Shown here piece after piece: positions 43,939 to 56,050 of a DNA stretch of 64,000 nucleotides. The stretch's first letter is position 1. Each line of letters starts with the position of its first letter. Where the stretch lies: positions 310,001 to 374,000 of the forward strand of contig NZ_CP029642.1 in assembly GCF_003268655.1 (NCBI RefSeq), written 5' to 3'. Below the pieces are notes generated by a model, which worked only from the letters and a program-made list of their open reading frames with translations, was not told the origin of the DNA and ran no database searches. Made by a program: the position numbers and the translations under genes. The DNA is from Arthrobacter dokdonellae. Lineage in GTDB: Bacteria > Actinomycetota > Actinomycetes > Actinomycetales > Micrococcaceae.

Positions 43939-43988
43939 ATTCATATGCTGAAATAACAGTTTCACGATACGAAAATATTCTTTCGTAT
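43939..43988. promoter_or_regulatory. Tandem IclR-type boxes upstream of uraD
   Basis: Three phased elements: ATTCATATGCTGAAA (43939), TTTCACGATACGAAA (43960) and a perfect ATACGAAA-N6-TTTCGTAT (43967-43988). TTTC and GAAA alternate about every 10.5 bp, one helical turn. They lie 49-98 bp before the uraD start. Confidence 0.72.
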
Positions 43989-44036
43989 AGCCAACGCCGT
44001 GAATGCCAGCATCGAGTCGCTAGGACAGCCCAAGCC

Positions 44037-44534
44037 ATGTTGCTTGAACACTTCAACGAAGCCGCGCCGGACGAGGTTTTGGCCGCACTTCGCCCCTGCA
44101 TTGACATCGAGCGTTGGGCTCGCGAGATCATCGCGGCCCGCCCGTTCTCCAGCGTTCGCGAGCTCATGGAGATGGCCGGAAACGCTGCCAGCCCCTTCAC
44201 GGCTGACGAAGTAGCCTCTGCCATGGCCCACCATCCCCGGATCGGTGAGCGGGCTGCCGGAGCGGGAGCCGAAGCGGAGCTGTCCCGCCAGGAACAGTCA
44301 GCAGTGGATCCCGCCAACGAACAGATCGTGCGCGCCTTGGCTGAGGGAAACCGTGCCTACGAAGCCAAATTTGACCAGGTCTTCCTGATCCGGGCCGCAG
44401 GACGCAGCCCGCAGGAGATCATCAACACCCTTCACCAGCGCATGGACAACACCGCTGAGGAAGAAAACCTCATAGTAGCCGAGCAGCTTCGCGAAATTGC
44501 ACTGCTGCGACTCGAAGGAGTGATGAGCGCGTGA
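44037..44534 (+). CDS. uraD: OHCU decarboxylase
   Basis: 165 residues. The family motif HPRIG (His66) and SRQEQSAVD follow FSSVRELMEMAG. UraD decarboxylates 2-oxo-4-hydroxy-4-carboxy-5-ureidoimidazoline to S-allantoin, the third step after urate oxidase. First of three overlapping genes (uraD-uraH-uaZ) that together convert urate to allantoin. ATG 44037 has only a distant AGGACA upstream; the translation start is otherwise well placed for the family. Confidence 0.95.
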   Translation: MLLEHFNEAAPDEVLAALRPCIDIERWAREIIAARPFSSVRELMEMAGNAASPFTADEVASAMAHHPRIGERAAGAGAEAELSRQEQSAVDPANEQIVRALAEGNRAYEAKFDQVFLIRAAGRSPQEIINTLHQRMDNTAEEENLIVAEQLREIALLRLEGVMSA

Positions 44535-44872
44535 GCGTCTCCCATATAACCACCCACATTCTGGATACCGCGGCAGGGAAACCCGCAGCAGGTGTCGCCG
44601 TCGAGCTTTACGCCCGCGACGGCGGGGCATGGGTCCAGATTGCGTCGGGCACCACTGATGCTGACGGGCGGGTGAAAGACCTTGGCCCCGAGCGGCTGCA
44701 AAGCGGCAACTACCAGCTGCAGTTCGACACGGGAGCCTACTTCGCCGGCATCAATACGGACACCTTCTTTCCGGAGGTAACCCTGACCTTTGCGGTCGAG
44801 GAGAGCCAGGGGCACTACCACGTGCCGCTGCTGCTGAGTCCATTCGCCTATTCGACATACCGAGGAAGTTAA
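44531..44872 (+). CDS. uraH: 5-hydroxyisourate hydrolase (transthyretin-like)
   Basis: 113 residues from GTG 44531, which overlaps the uraD stop (GTGA). N-terminal HITTHILDTAAGKPA and C-terminal YSTYRGS are the diagnostic ends of HIU hydrolases. It opens 5-hydroxyisourate to OHCU, the step between urate oxidase and UraD. Homotetrameric, cytoplasmic. Confidence 0.96.
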   Translation: MSVSHITTHILDTAAGKPAAGVAVELYARDGGAWVQIASGTTDADGRVKDLGPERLQSGNYQLQFDTGAYFAGINTDTFFPEVTLTFAVEESQGHYHVPLLLSPFAYSTYRGS

Positions 44873-44874
44873 TC

Positions 44875-45786
44875 ATGACTGAGAACAACATCATCCTGGG
44901 CGCCAACCAGTACGGCAAGGCCGAGGTCCGCCTGGTCAAGATCACCCGCGACACCGACCGCCACGAGGTCGAAGACCTCAACGTCACCTCCCAGCTGCGC
45001 GGCGACTTCCAGGCCGCCCACCTCGAGGGCGACAACGGCCACGTGGTCCCCACCGACACCCAGAAGAACACCGTCTACGGCTTTGCCCGTGACGGCGTCG
45101 GCTCCCCCGAAGCCTTCCTGGTCCGCCTCGGCGACCACTTCACCAGCGAGTTTGACTGGGTCACCGGCGGCCGCTGGGCGGCCGAGCAGTACGCCTGGAA
45201 CCGCATCCAGGCCGGCGGCCAGGGCCACGACCACTCCTTCGTCAAGAGCAACCAGGAGATCCGCACGGCCGTCGTCGTCAAGGATGGCGCGGACACGCAC
45301 ATCCTCGGTGGCCTGAGCAACCTCACCGTTCTCAAGTCCACCCAGTCCGGCTTCGAGGGCTTCCCGCGGGACAAGTACACCACCCTGCAGGAAACCAACG
45401 AGAGGATCATGAGCACGGATGTTGCAGCCCGCTGGCGCTTCAACCCGGCCAAGGTCAGCGGAGACTTTGACTTCAACGCCTCCTACGAGAGCGTGAAGGC
45501 GCTGTTGCTGGAGGGCTTCAGCGAGAACTTCTCCCACGCCCTGCAGACCACGATGTTCGAAATGGGCACGAAGGTCCTTCAGGCCCACCCGGAGATTGAC
45601 GAGATCAAGTTCTCCATGCCGAACAAGCACCACTTCCTCGTTGACCTCTCGCCATTCGGCCAAGACAACCCCAACGAGGTCTTCTTCGCCGCAGACCGTC
45701 CCTACGGCCTGATCGAGGGAACCGTCCTGCGTGAAAACGCATCGGATGCCGGCAACGCCTGGGACGGCGTCGCAGGCTTCTGCTAA
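44875..45786 (+). CDS. uaZ: Urate oxidase (uricase)
   Basis: 303 residues. Active-site pieces are all visible: NQYGKAEVRLVKI (Lys of the triad), VVPTDTQKNTVY (Thr) and PNKHHFLVDLSPFG (His). The cofactor-free enzyme oxidises urate with O2 to 5-hydroxyisourate and H2O2. ATG 44875 follows the uraH stop by 2 bp (TAATCATG) and the uraH end supplies GAGGAAG as ribosome binding site. The terminator at 45818 closes the operon. Confidence 0.96.
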   Translation: MTENNIILGANQYGKAEVRLVKITRDTDRHEVEDLNVTSQLRGDFQAAHLEGDNGHVVPTDTQKNTVYGFARDGVGSPEAFLVRLGDHFTSEFDWVTGGRWAAEQYAWNRIQAGGQGHDHSFVKSNQEIRTAVVVKDGADTHILGGLSNLTVLKSTQSGFEGFPRDKYTTLQETNERIMSTDVAARWRFNPAKVSGDFDFNASYESVKALLLEGFSENFSHALQTTMFEMGTKVLQAHPEIDEIKFSMPNKHHFLVDLSPFGQDNPNEVFFAADRPYGLIEGTVLRENASDAGNAWDGVAGFC

Positions 45787-45817
45787 AACCAGCAGTTCGA
45801 ACCACCAGTAGCACGCG

Positions 45818-45852
45818 GTGGGCGGGGGTGAACCACATACGTCCCCGCCCAC
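45818..45852 (+). terminator. Terminator of uraD-uraH-uaZ
   Basis: 10-bp stem GTGGGCGGGG / CCCCGCCCAC, 15-nt loop, 31 bp after the stop. Confidence 0.65.
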
Positions 45853-45916
45853 TGAATAGTCGCACCCAACCTGGGCGCAGCACTTTAGTAGAGGTAAGCA
45901 GACAAGGAGGTCCGCT

Positions 45917-47419
45917 ATGACCAGAAAATCGAAATCGGCCAGCCGCACGGCACCGTTGCGGCCGGAAGATGAAAAGCTCGGTATCGGGGCAAGTTTTGCC
46001 TACGGGTTCCAGCATGTTTTGACCATGTATGGGGGAATCGTTGCCGTACCCCTGATCATCGGCCAGGCCGCCGGCCTGGACTCCGCGAACATCGGCCTGC
46101 TCATCGCGGCCTGCCTTTTCATGGGCGGCCTGGCAACCATCCTCCAGACGGTGGGCGTGCCGTTCTTCGGCTCCCAGCTCCCGCTGGTCCAGGGCGTCTC
46201 CTTCGCCGGTGTGGCAACCATGCTGGCAATCGTCAGCACCAAGGGCAGCGACGGTCAGCCCCTGGGGATCCAAGCCGTCTTTGGTGCGGTCATCGTGGCT
46301 TCCCTTGTCGGCCTGGCGATTACGCCCATCTTTTCCAAGATCATCCGTTTCTTCCCTCCGGTTGTCACCGGAACCGTCATCACCACCATCGGACTGTCGC
46401 TGTTGCCGGTGGCGGCCAACTGGGCCATGGGCGGCAACAGCAAGGCCCCCAATTACGGCAGCATGGGCAACATTGGTCTGGCCGCTCTGACCCTCGTCAT
46501 CGTACTGCTCCTGAGCAAGCTGGGCAGCGCCACCATCTCACGCCTGTCCATCTTGCTGGCCATGATCATCGGCACGATTGTGGCAGCGGCCTTCGGGGTG
46601 GCTGACTTCTCCCAGGTCGGCAATGGTCCCATCGCCGCGTTCCCCACTCCGTTCCACCTCGGCCTGCCCACCTTCCACGTGGCCGCGATCGTCTCGATGA
46701 TCATCGTTATCCTGGTGACCCTGGTCGAAACGTCGGCGGACATCCTGGCCGTGGGCGACATCGTGGACACCAAGATTGATTCCCGCCGCCTTGGCGACGG
46801 ACTGCGTGCCGACATGATCTCCAGCGCCGTGGCGCCCGTCTTTGGCTCCTTCACGCAAAGCGCCTTCGCCCAGAACGTGGGACTCGTGGCCGTCACGGGC
46901 ATCAAGAGCCGCTTCGTGGTGGGTGCCGGCGGCGTCATCCTGGTACTCCTCGGCATCCTGCCCATCATGGGCCGCGTCGTGGCTGCCGTCCCTACCCCCG
47001 TCCTCGGTGGTGCCGGCATTGTCCTGTTCGGCACGGTGGCCGCCAGCGGCATCCGCACGCTGTCCACGGTCAGCTACAAAAACAATATGAACCTGATCAT
47101 CGTCGCCACGTCACTGGCCTTCGGCGTCATCCCGATTGCCGCCCCGACGTTCTACGACCAGTTCCCCGCCTGGTTCCGGACCATCTTCGAATCCGGCATC
47201 AGCTCCGCCGCGGTCGTTGCGATTCTGCTGAATCTGCTCTTCAACCACTTCAAGTTTGGCAACCCTGACAACCCGTCCGTGTTTGCCGCGGGAACCGACA
47301 GGCTCATCCCGGCCGAGGTGGTGGACTGCCTGGAGCATGGCGACCACTGGGAAGACGGCAAACTCCTTGACGCGGAAGGCAAGGAAGTCCCCATCCGCCC
47401 GGTCGAGGCCGACCACTAA
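45917..47419 (+). CDS. NCS2 xanthine/urate permease
   Basis: 500 residues with about twelve to fourteen hydrophobic helices. The nucleobase signature QGVSFAGVATM and FVETSAD-like ETSADILAVGDIV motif place it in the nucleobase-ascorbate (NAT) branch that moves xanthine or urate with protons. AAGGAGG lies 7 nt before the start. It follows the urate genes but after a terminator, so it probably has its own promoter in 45853-45916, where I see no IclR-type box. Confidence 0.93.
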   Translation: MTRKSKSASRTAPLRPEDEKLGIGASFAYGFQHVLTMYGGIVAVPLIIGQAAGLDSANIGLLIAACLFMGGLATILQTVGVPFFGSQLPLVQGVSFAGVATMLAIVSTKGSDGQPLGIQAVFGAVIVASLVGLAITPIFSKIIRFFPPVVTGTVITTIGLSLLPVAANWAMGGNSKAPNYGSMGNIGLAALTLVIVLLLSKLGSATISRLSILLAMIIGTIVAAAFGVADFSQVGNGPIAAFPTPFHLGLPTFHVAAIVSMIIVILVTLVETSADILAVGDIVDTKIDSRRLGDGLRADMISSAVAPVFGSFTQSAFAQNVGLVAVTGIKSRFVVGAGGVILVLLGILPIMGRVVAAVPTPVLGGAGIVLFGTVAASGIRTLSTVSYKNNMNLIIVATSLAFGVIPIAAPTFYDQFPAWFRTIFESGISSAAVVAILLNLLFNHFKFGNPDNPSVFAAGTDRLIPAEVVDCLEHGDHWEDGKLLDAEGKEVPIRPVEADH

Positions 47420-47448
47420 GAAGCCAAGCACCAAGCGGTTCCTTCGGC

Positions 47449-47497
47449 AACGCCGTCGGCCCCCATTCCAAGACATGGATTGGGGGCCGACGGCGTT
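47449..47497 (+). terminator. Terminator of the NCS2 permease gene
   Basis: 17-bp perfect stem AACGCCGTCGGCCCCCA / TGGGGGCCGACGGCGTT, with TCCA/TGGA pairing inside the loop and TTT after it. Confidence 0.88.
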
Positions 47498-47509
47498 TGG
47501 AGCGGCGGT

Positions 47510-48295
47510 TCAGCCCCTGCCGATGTACGGCATTCCCGAGGCCGTGATTACCAGGGAGCCAATGGTGGCCGAGGCCGGCAGCTGCGCCATCATCAACACG
47601 GCCCGGGCTGCGTCGGCCACCGGAAAGGTAGGCTCCACCCGCCGACTGCCGTCGGCCTGCAGGGCGCCCGTGGCCACGTCAAGGGTGGCCATGATCCCTG
47701 TGGAGGTGTTGCCGATGTCGATCTGGCCGCAGCTAATGCCGAAGGCCCGCCCATCCAGCTCAATGGACTTGGTCAGGCCGGTCATGGCGTGCTTGCTCAC
47801 GGTGTACGCCACGGATCGTGGACGCGGAGAGTGGGCGGAAATGGAGCCGTTGTTGATGATCCGCCCGCCCTGGGGTTTCTGGCGCTGCATGGTGCGCACG
47901 GCCCCGGCAGCGCACAGCATGGACCCGGTGAGGTTCACGGCCAGCGTGGCATTCCAGTCTGCCAGGGAGATCTCCTCAACCGACTGCGAGGGCCCGAAGG
48001 TGCCGGCGTTGTTGAAGAGCACGTCCACGCGGCCAAACCGTTCCACGGCCTGGGCGAAAAGAGCTGCCACCTGCGCCTCGTCGCACACGTCGGTGGGCAC
48101 CACGAGCGCTTGCGCGTGGCCTTCTGCGGTTGCCAACAGCTCGTTTTCCCTCCGGCCCGCCAAAACCACGTTGAAGCCGGCGACAAGGGCCTGTCGGGCC
48201 ACGGCACGGCCGATCCCGGACCCGGCGCCCGTCACGACGAGCACCTTGGCGCCGGTGTCTTCCTGCGGCTGCTGCGGCGCGGGCTGTTCATTCAT
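47510..48295 (-). CDS. Short-chain dehydrogenase/reductase
   Basis: 261 residues from ATG 48295 (AAGGAGCAGAC upstream; the frame is open to 48481 without a site). Classical SDR: TGAGSGIG cofactor loop (about 27-34), NNAG, catalytic Ser in NNGSISAHS and YTVSK. It uses NAD(P)H; the substrate is unknown. Orientation is opposite to the purine genes on both sides, so its link to purine breakdown is only positional. Confidence 0.92.
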   Translation of the reverse strand: MNEQPAPQQPQEDTGAKVLVVTGAGSGIGRAVARQALVAGFNVVLAGRRENELLATAEGHAQALVVPTDVCDEAQVAALFAQAVERFGRVDVLFNNAGTFGPSQSVEEISLADWNATLAVNLTGSMLCAAGAVRTMQRQKPQGGRIINNGSISAHSPRPRSVAYTVSKHAMTGLTKSIELDGRAFGISCGQIDIGNTSTGIMATLDVATGALQADGSRRVEPTFPVADAARAVLMMAQLPASATIGSLVITASGMPYIGRG

Positions 48296-48693
48296 GTCTG
48301 CTCCTTCTTGGGCGGGTACTTGGCACCCTGGGTCATTGGGAACTGGGTCATGGCGGCTTGGGTTCCATCCCATCACAGGCGCGCCCGGACGGGCAGCTTT
48401 GGGCGTGCACGCGGCGGCCGGCGCTTGGCTCAGCCCCGTAGTGTGGCGCTGCCCGAATTTCGTCTTATCCGTCCCAGCCATCCACCATGCGGGACATGTG
48501 TTGCATCACGCCGCCACACCCAGTAATCTCAACATACAAGATTTATCTTTCACACAGTGAAAAAAATTGTTCGATGTCACGCAAAGGACTTCCCCAGCCC
48601 ATAGTCTTCGTTCGACGAAGAACGCACGACGGGCGGAAACAGGCCACCTCACCATCGCCGGGGTGTGCGAATGCGATCTGAAAAGAGAAATCA
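48296..48693. other. Divergent region between the SDR gene and aceE
   Basis: 398 bp, no credible gene. It holds the IclR-type box at 48548 and must contain both promoters. No RNA motif recognised. Confidence 0.6.
48548..48562. promoter_or_regulatory. IclR-type palindrome upstream of aceE
   Basis: TTTCACACAGTGAAA, perfect 6-bp arms around ACA, 131 bp before the aceE start. Confidence 0.72.
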
Positions 48694-51435
<2,742 letters not shown>

Positions 51436-51441
51436 CACCCA

Positions 51442-51476
51442 CCGGCGCGCCCACGCCCAAAGGTCGGGCCCGCCGG
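51442..51476 (+). terminator. Terminator-like hairpin after aceE
   Basis: CCGGCG-C-GCCC pairs with GGGC-C-CGCCGG, one mismatch, 13-nt loop, 6 bp after the aceE stop; no T run. Confidence 0.5.
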
Positions 51477-51507
51477 AACCCAAGTTCCGACGGGGAGTGG
51501 GTGGAGA

Positions 51508-51513
51508 TACATT
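51508..51513 (+). promoter_or_regulatory. -10 box of leaderless mocA-like gene
   Basis: TACATT, 7 nt before ATG 51521. Confidence 0.45.
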
Positions 51514-51520
51514 GGATGCC

Positions 51521-52156
51521 ATGGCGAACACGACGGCGGTCCTGCTGGCGGCTGGGGCCGGAACCCGGCTGGGGCACGGACCCAAAGCACTGCTGCCGTT
51601 CCGCGGCGGCACCCTCGTGGAGCATGCAGCCGCCGTCCTGCGGGACGGCGGCTGCAGCGATGTCGTCGTCGTCGTAGGTGCGGGAGCAGCTGAGGTCGCG
51701 GCCCTGCAGCAGCCAGGATCAGCGCTGGCCGGCTGCCGGCTCGTACGCAATGACGATTGGGCGTCAGGCATGGGCGGATCGTTCCACCTGGGCGTTGAAT
51801 CGATGCGGGCCGGGCACAACGTGCTGGTGGCCCTGGTGGACCAGCCCGGGGTGTCCCCGGCTCTCGTGGCCAGATTGAATGCCGCCCACCGCCCGGGCCG
51901 CATCACGGCCGCCGGCTACCATGGCGCGACCGGCGGCCTGCACCGGGGCCACCCCATCATCTTCGACCCGCTCCTGGCCGTCCAGGCGGCGGCCATCTCA
52001 AACGGCGACGTCGGAGCCAGGGATTTCCTGCGCTCACACCCCGAGCTGATCGACCTGGTGGACTGCATTGACCTCTTCGACGGCGCCGACCTGGACACCG
52101 AGTCTGATCTGCACCTGCTCGGTGGTCCCGCAGCTTCAGGGGCAACCGGGGGATAG
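51521..52156 (+). CDS. MocA/MobA-like nucleotidyltransferase (molybdenum cofactor)
   Basis: 211 residues from ATG 51521. The N-terminal LLAAGAGTRLGHGPKALLPF is the nucleotide-binding loop of MobA/MocA enzymes, and VALVDQPGVSPALVARL is their metal-site DXP motif. MocA adds CMP to molybdopterin for xanthine dehydrogenase-type enzymes; the adjacent convergent xanthine dehydrogenase makes this the natural partner. The GTG at 51497 is less likely because TACATT stands 7 nt before the ATG. Confidence 0.88.
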   Translation: MANTTAVLLAAGAGTRLGHGPKALLPFRGGTLVEHAAAVLRDGGCSDVVVVVGAGAAEVAALQQPGSALAGCRLVRNDDWASGMGGSFHLGVESMRAGHNVLVALVDQPGVSPALVARLNAAHRPGRITAAGYHGATGGLHRGHPIIFDPLLAVQAAAISNGDVGARDFLRSHPELIDLVDCIDLFDGADLDTESDLHLLGGPAASGATGG

Positions 52157-52216
52157 CCACACCGCCGCGCAACTGCAGGAGCGTCCAGCCACACCGCCGC
52201 GCAACTGCAGGAGCGT
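52155..52216 (+). repeat. 32-bp-phased repeat pair (family A)
   Basis: CTGCAGGAGCGT at 52173 and 52205, exactly 32 bp apart; each is preceded by the same 18 bp (AGCCACACCGCCGCGCAA). It begins at the mocA-like stop codon and ends 4 bp from the stop of the convergent dehydrogenase. Confidence 0.88.
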
Positions 52217-52219
52217 CTT

Positions 52220-55054
52220 CTATCCCTGCTTTGCGCGAAGCCCCAGGTAGATGACGTCCCGCGCCAGTGGCAGCCGCGTGAACCGCACGCCGGTGGCATT
52301 GCGGATGGCGTTGGCCAGCGCCGGGGCCACAGGATTGAACGGACTCTCGCTCATCGATTTCGCGCCGAGCGGCCCCAGGGAGTCGTGCGTGGAAGCGAAG
52401 TACACCTCGCTGCGCGGCACGTCGGCAAAAGTCGGAATGTGGTACTGCCGCAGGATGTCCGTCGTCACGGCGCCGTCGGGCCCCACCAGCACCTCCTCAT
52501 ACAGGGCTGCGCCCAACGCCTGGGCAATGCCGCCCTCGATCTGGCCGCGGCATTGCCGAGGGTTGACCACCACCCCGGCGTCCGCTGCCTGCACGCTCTG
52601 CAGTATCCGCAGCTCCCCGGTGCCGGTGTTGACGGCCACCCGGAAGCCGTGGACGTTGAACGCCACCGAGCGCGGCGTGCCGCCCCAGCGCCCCTCCGTC
52701 ACCAGGGCCCGCCCCGAAGCGGCGGCCAGTTGGAACACCCGGGTGAGCGGCACCGGCGTGCCGGCGCAGTCCACGGCGCCCGGCACCAGGCGGCATTCTG
52801 CGGCGGCCTCCCCGGCCCCGTCGGCGGCCATCTTGACGATCGCTTCCGCCAGGTCCTGCGCGGCGAGCAGCGTCGCCTTGCCGGCCACCACGGTGCCGGT
52901 GGAGCCAAACGCGCCGGTGTCGTGCTCGGTCAGGGCCGTGTCCGACTGGCGCACGGCCACCAGCTCCGCCCGGCTGTTCAACGCCGTCGCGGCCAACTGG
53001 GCGTGCACCGTCGTCGTCCCGTTGCCAAATTCGGCCGTACCCACGCTGGCGCGGAACGTCCCGTCGGCCAGCAGCTCCAACACGGTATGGGCGAAGTGTC
53101 CGCGCGGTGGGACGGTGTCGATCATGGACAGCGCGGTCCCCGTCCCTACAACCCACTCCGGGCCCAGGTCCGCCAACCCGGCGTCCATGTCCCGTTCCGC
53201 GCCCCGGCGCAGCGCATCGTCCACGAGCTCCACGCACTGGTCCAGCCCGTAGCTGCCAAATTGCACGTCCTGTTCGGGCTCGGGAGAGGTGGACAGCATG
53301 GGGTCTCCGGACCGGATCATGTTGCGGCGCCGGAACTCCATCGGGTCCATGCCGAGCCCCACGGCCAGCTCGTCCATGGCCGATTCCACGGCGAAGAACA
53401 TCTGGCTCAGCCCGTAGCCGCGGAACGCGCCGGCCGGCACCGTGTTCGTGTAGACGGACCTCGCGTCGACCTTCTTGTTGGCGCACCGGTACACGCCCAG
53501 GGACTCCCCGCAGCCGTGGAACATGACGCCCGGGGCATGGTTGCCGTACGCGCCCGTGTTCACGAGGACGTCCACGGCGAGCGCCGTCAGCGTGCCGTCG
53601 CGCCTGGCACCGGCCCGCAGCGCGATGGTGAAGGGGTGCCGCGTGGTGGACGCCGTGAGCTGCTCGGTGCGCGTGTATTCCAGCTGCACGGGCCGCCGCA
53701 GTGCCAGCGCGGCCAGTGCCACGATGTCCTCGGTGAGCATCTCCTGCTTGCCGCCGAATCCGCCGCCCACCCTCCCGGCCACGACACGCACATTTTCTTC
53801 CGCCAGGCCAAAGACGCGGCACAGGGCACGCCGGGTGAGGAACGGCGTCTGGGTCGACGAGCGCACGTGCAGCCGGCCGTCGCTGTCCACGCGGGCGATG
53901 GACGCGTGGGTCTCCAGCGCGGTGTGCTGCACCCGCTGGGTGGTGTACGTTTCCTGATGCACGACGTCGGCCTCCGCCAGTCCCGCCGCCACGTCGCCGA
54001 GCTCGGAGTGAAGTTCGGCGACGATGTTGCGCGCGGGGTCGCCGATGCGGCTGGCCGCGGCATCCTTGTCGCCGTGGACCGCCGGTGCGCCGGGTCGCTG
54101 CGCCTCCTCCGGGTCAAGGACGGCCGGCAGCACCTCGTAACGGACCACGAGGGCCCGCACCCCGGCCTCGGCCGCCTGCACCGAATCCGCGACGACGGCG
54201 GCCACGCGCTGGCCAACGTGGCGCAGCACGGGATCAAGCACCAGGGTGTCATCCGGGTCGTCCGTAGACAGCTCGTGCTGCGCGGTGGAAAACAGCTGCT
54301 TCGGGGAGTCCCTGTGGGTGAAGACGGCCCGGACGCCGGGCAGCCGGAGGGCGGCCGAGTCGTCGATCGAGGTGATCCGGGCGTGCGCGTGCGGGGAACG
54401 CAGCAGCTTCAGGTGCAGCAGGCCGGGGTAGTCCGCGGGGTCGACGTCGAGGGTGTAGCGGGCCGTGCCGGTCACCACGGCCGAACCCGCCGGGGCACCG
54501 GGGTTGGCGCCCAGCTGGCCCGGTACGGGGCGGCCGGCAGAAGTGCCGCCGCCCGCTGTGTGGCCGCAGGCCGCCGCCGTCTCCGCGGACCCTGTCTCCG
54601 CCCCTGTTTCCGTGGACACTTTATCCGTGGACACGCCGAGCACGGCATCCTCGATGGCCCGGTAGCCGGTGCAGCGGCACAGGTTCCCCTTGAGGTTCCG
54701 CGGCAGGTTCCGCTTTTGCGCGTCGTCAAAGGTGGCGGCCGTCATGAGCATGCCGGCCGTGCAAAAACCGCACTGGAAGCCCTGCGCGGCCAGAAACTGC
54801 TCCTGCAGGGGGTGCAGCCTGCCGCCGTCGGCCAGTCCCTCCACGGTCGTGACGGACCTGCCTTCGGCGCGGACGGCCGGGTAGAGGCAGCTGTGCACGG
54901 GCACCCCGTCGACGTGCACGGTGCACGCGCCGCAGTCGCCGCCGTCGCAGCCCTTTTTCACGCCCAGCATGCCCTCTTCACGGAGGAAGGTGCGCAGGCA
55001 CTGGCCGGCCCGGGGCTGGTTGGCGTGGGGCGTGCCGTTGATGTCCATGGCCAT
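52220..55054 (-). CDS. Xanthine dehydrogenase, fused [2Fe-2S] and molybdopterin subunit
   Basis: 944 residues. N-terminal plant-type [2Fe-2S] cluster (Cys36, 41, 44, 56) and the alpha-helical second cluster (Cys95, 98, 126, 128), a Ser/Thr/Ala/Gly-rich linker (about 135-185), then the molybdopterin domain with [23 protein letters not shown] and the catalytic Glu in GAKSMSE (usually GAKGVGE). It hydroxylates hypoxanthine and xanthine to urate. It starts 3 bp after the FAD-subunit stop; the operon order is FAD subunit then this gene. No XdhC chaperone gene is visible. A related purine hydroxylase is possible. Confidence 0.9.
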   Translation of the reverse strand: MAMDINGTPHANQPRAGQCLRTFLREEGMLGVKKGCDGGDCGACTVHVDGVPVHSCLYPAVRAEGRSVTTVEGLADGGRLHPLQEQFLAAQGFQCGFCTAGMLMTAATFDDAQKRNLPRNLKGNLCRCTGYRAIEDAVLGVSTDKVSTETGAETGSAETAAACGHTAGGGTSAGRPVPGQLGANPGAPAGSAVVTGTARYTLDVDPADYPGLLHLKLLRSPHAHARITSIDDSAALRLPGVRAVFTHRDSPKQLFSTAQHELSTDDPDDTLVLDPVLRHVGQRVAAVVADSVQAAEAGVRALVVRYEVLPAVLDPEEAQRPGAPAVHGDKDAAASRIGDPARNIVAELHSELGDVAAGLAEADVVHQETYTTQRVQHTALETHASIARVDSDGRLHVRSSTQTPFLTRRALCRVFGLAEENVRVVAGRVGGGFGGKQEMLTEDIVALAALALRRPVQLEYTRTEQLTASTTRHPFTIALRAGARRDGTLTALAVDVLVNTGAYGNHAPGVMFHGCGESLGVYRCANKKVDARSVYTNTVPAGAFRGYGLSQMFFAVESAMDELAVGLGMDPMEFRRRNMIRSGDPMLSTSPEPEQDVQFGSYGLDQCVELVDDALRRGAERDMDAGLADLGPEWVVGTGTALSMIDTVPPRGHFAHTVLELLADGTFRASVGTAEFGNGTTTVHAQLAATALNSRAELVAVRQSDTALTEHDTGAFGSTGTVVAGKATLLAAQDLAEAIVKMAADGAGEAAAECRLVPGAVDCAGTPVPLTRVFQLAAASGRALVTEGRWGGTPRSVAFNVHGFRVAVNTGTGELRILQSVQAADAGVVVNPRQCRGQIEGGIAQALGAALYEEVLVGPDGAVTTDILRQYHIPTFADVPRSEVYFASTHDSLGPLGAKSMSESPFNPVAPALANAIRNATGVRFTRLPLARDVIYLGLRAKQG

Positions 55055-55057
55055 CGT

Positions 55058-55933
55058 TCAGGGCCTTTCGCTTGCGGCGTGACTCGGGGTGCCGAGCAGT
55101 TCGGCACGGATTTCCTCGGCCAGCCGGTAGGTCATGTCGCGCCGCCACTGGGGCAGCCCGTGGATGTCGTCGTGGTAGAGCTCCGCCGGGATGGCGTCGT
55201 CCAGGGCACGGCGCAGCTCCGCGGCGCCCGGTCCGGCCGCACTGCGCGTGTCCTTCGCGGCGCCCGCGAAGCGCACCTGTACCGGCCGCTTGGTGGAAGC
55301 GGTCACGGTCAGGACCAGTCCGCCGTCGTGTGTCAGCCGGCCGATCAAAAGGACGCCGGAACGGCCAAGGTTACTGAGCGAAAGCCGCCGGAATGCCGCC
55401 CGGGAATTCAGGGCTGCGGCGGGCAGGTGGATGCTGCGCAGGAGTTCCCCCGGTGCCAGGCTGGTGCGGGCGTCGCCCACCACCAGGTCAGCCACCGGGA
55501 CCTGCCGGCTCCGGCCGCCTGGTTCCAGGACGGTGGCCGTCCCGTCCAGGGCGGCGCACAGGGAGGTCATGGGGCCCGCCGGCAGGGCCGTGCAGATGTT
55601 GCCTCCTACCGTGGAGGCGTTCCAGATCTTGAACGACGCCACAAACGAGTCGCAGCACAGCCGGACCAGTTCCATCGCCGCCCAGTTGCGTGGCAGGCCC
55701 GGGCGGTCCGGGAGCGCGTACAGCTCGGCGATGGTGCAGGTGGCCGCCAGCTCGATCCCGCCGCGGTCCACCTCGATGGCGGGCCAGCCCGCGGCGGTCA
55801 GGTCCAGCAGGCGGCGCAGCGTGGTGCTGCCGTAGGAAAACAGCACGGTGCCGCCGGCCAGCCACGCGTCTCCGGGCCGCCAGGCGGCGGGGTCGGCGGT
55901 GGCCACCACCTCTTCAATCGTGTTCATGTCCAT
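55058..55933 (-). CDS. Xanthine dehydrogenase FAD-binding subunit
   Basis: 291 residues from ATG 55933 (AGGAGG 5 nt upstream). Typical FAD motifs of the CO/xanthine dehydrogenase medium subunit: WLAGGTVLFSYG (AGGT) and ASTVGGNICTALPAGP (TIGGN). It passes electrons from the Fe-S clusters to NAD or another acceptor. Translationally linked to the fused large subunit. Confidence 0.92.
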   Translation of the reverse strand: MDMNTIEEVVATADPAAWRPGDAWLAGGTVLFSYGSTTLRRLLDLTAAGWPAIEVDRGGIELAATCTIAELYALPDRPGLPRNWAAMELVRLCCDSFVASFKIWNASTVGGNICTALPAGPMTSLCAALDGTATVLEPGGRSRQVPVADLVVGDARTSLAPGELLRSIHLPAAALNSRAAFRRLSLSNLGRSGVLLIGRLTHDGGLVLTVTASTKRPVQVRFAGAAKDTRSAAGPGAAELRRALDDAIPAELYHDDIHGLPQWRRDMTYRLAEEIRAELLGTPSHAASERP

Positions 55934-55967
55934 GGAAACCTCCTGTGCCGTTTGAGTGGTGTGGGAT

Positions 55968-56009
55968 GGACGGACCGGGCCGCTCGTGTTGTCGCGGCCC
56001 GGTCCGTCC
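55968..56009 (-). terminator. Hairpin between permease and xanthine dehydrogenase genes
   Basis: Perfect 16-bp stem GGACGGACCGGGCCGC / GCGGCCCGGTCCGTCC with a 10-nt loop. It follows the AzgA-type permease stop and precedes the FAD-subunit start, so it may attenuate or separate the two units. Confidence 0.75.
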
Positions 56010-56050
56010 GACCGGCTGCCAGCCGCCCTCTTTTCCAGGCGATCCTTGTT

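Noticed and set aside
45787..45916. Purine or xanthine riboswitch before the NCS2 permease
   Set aside because: The region holds a terminator hairpin and a normal ribosome binding site; no conserved riboswitch core is visible.
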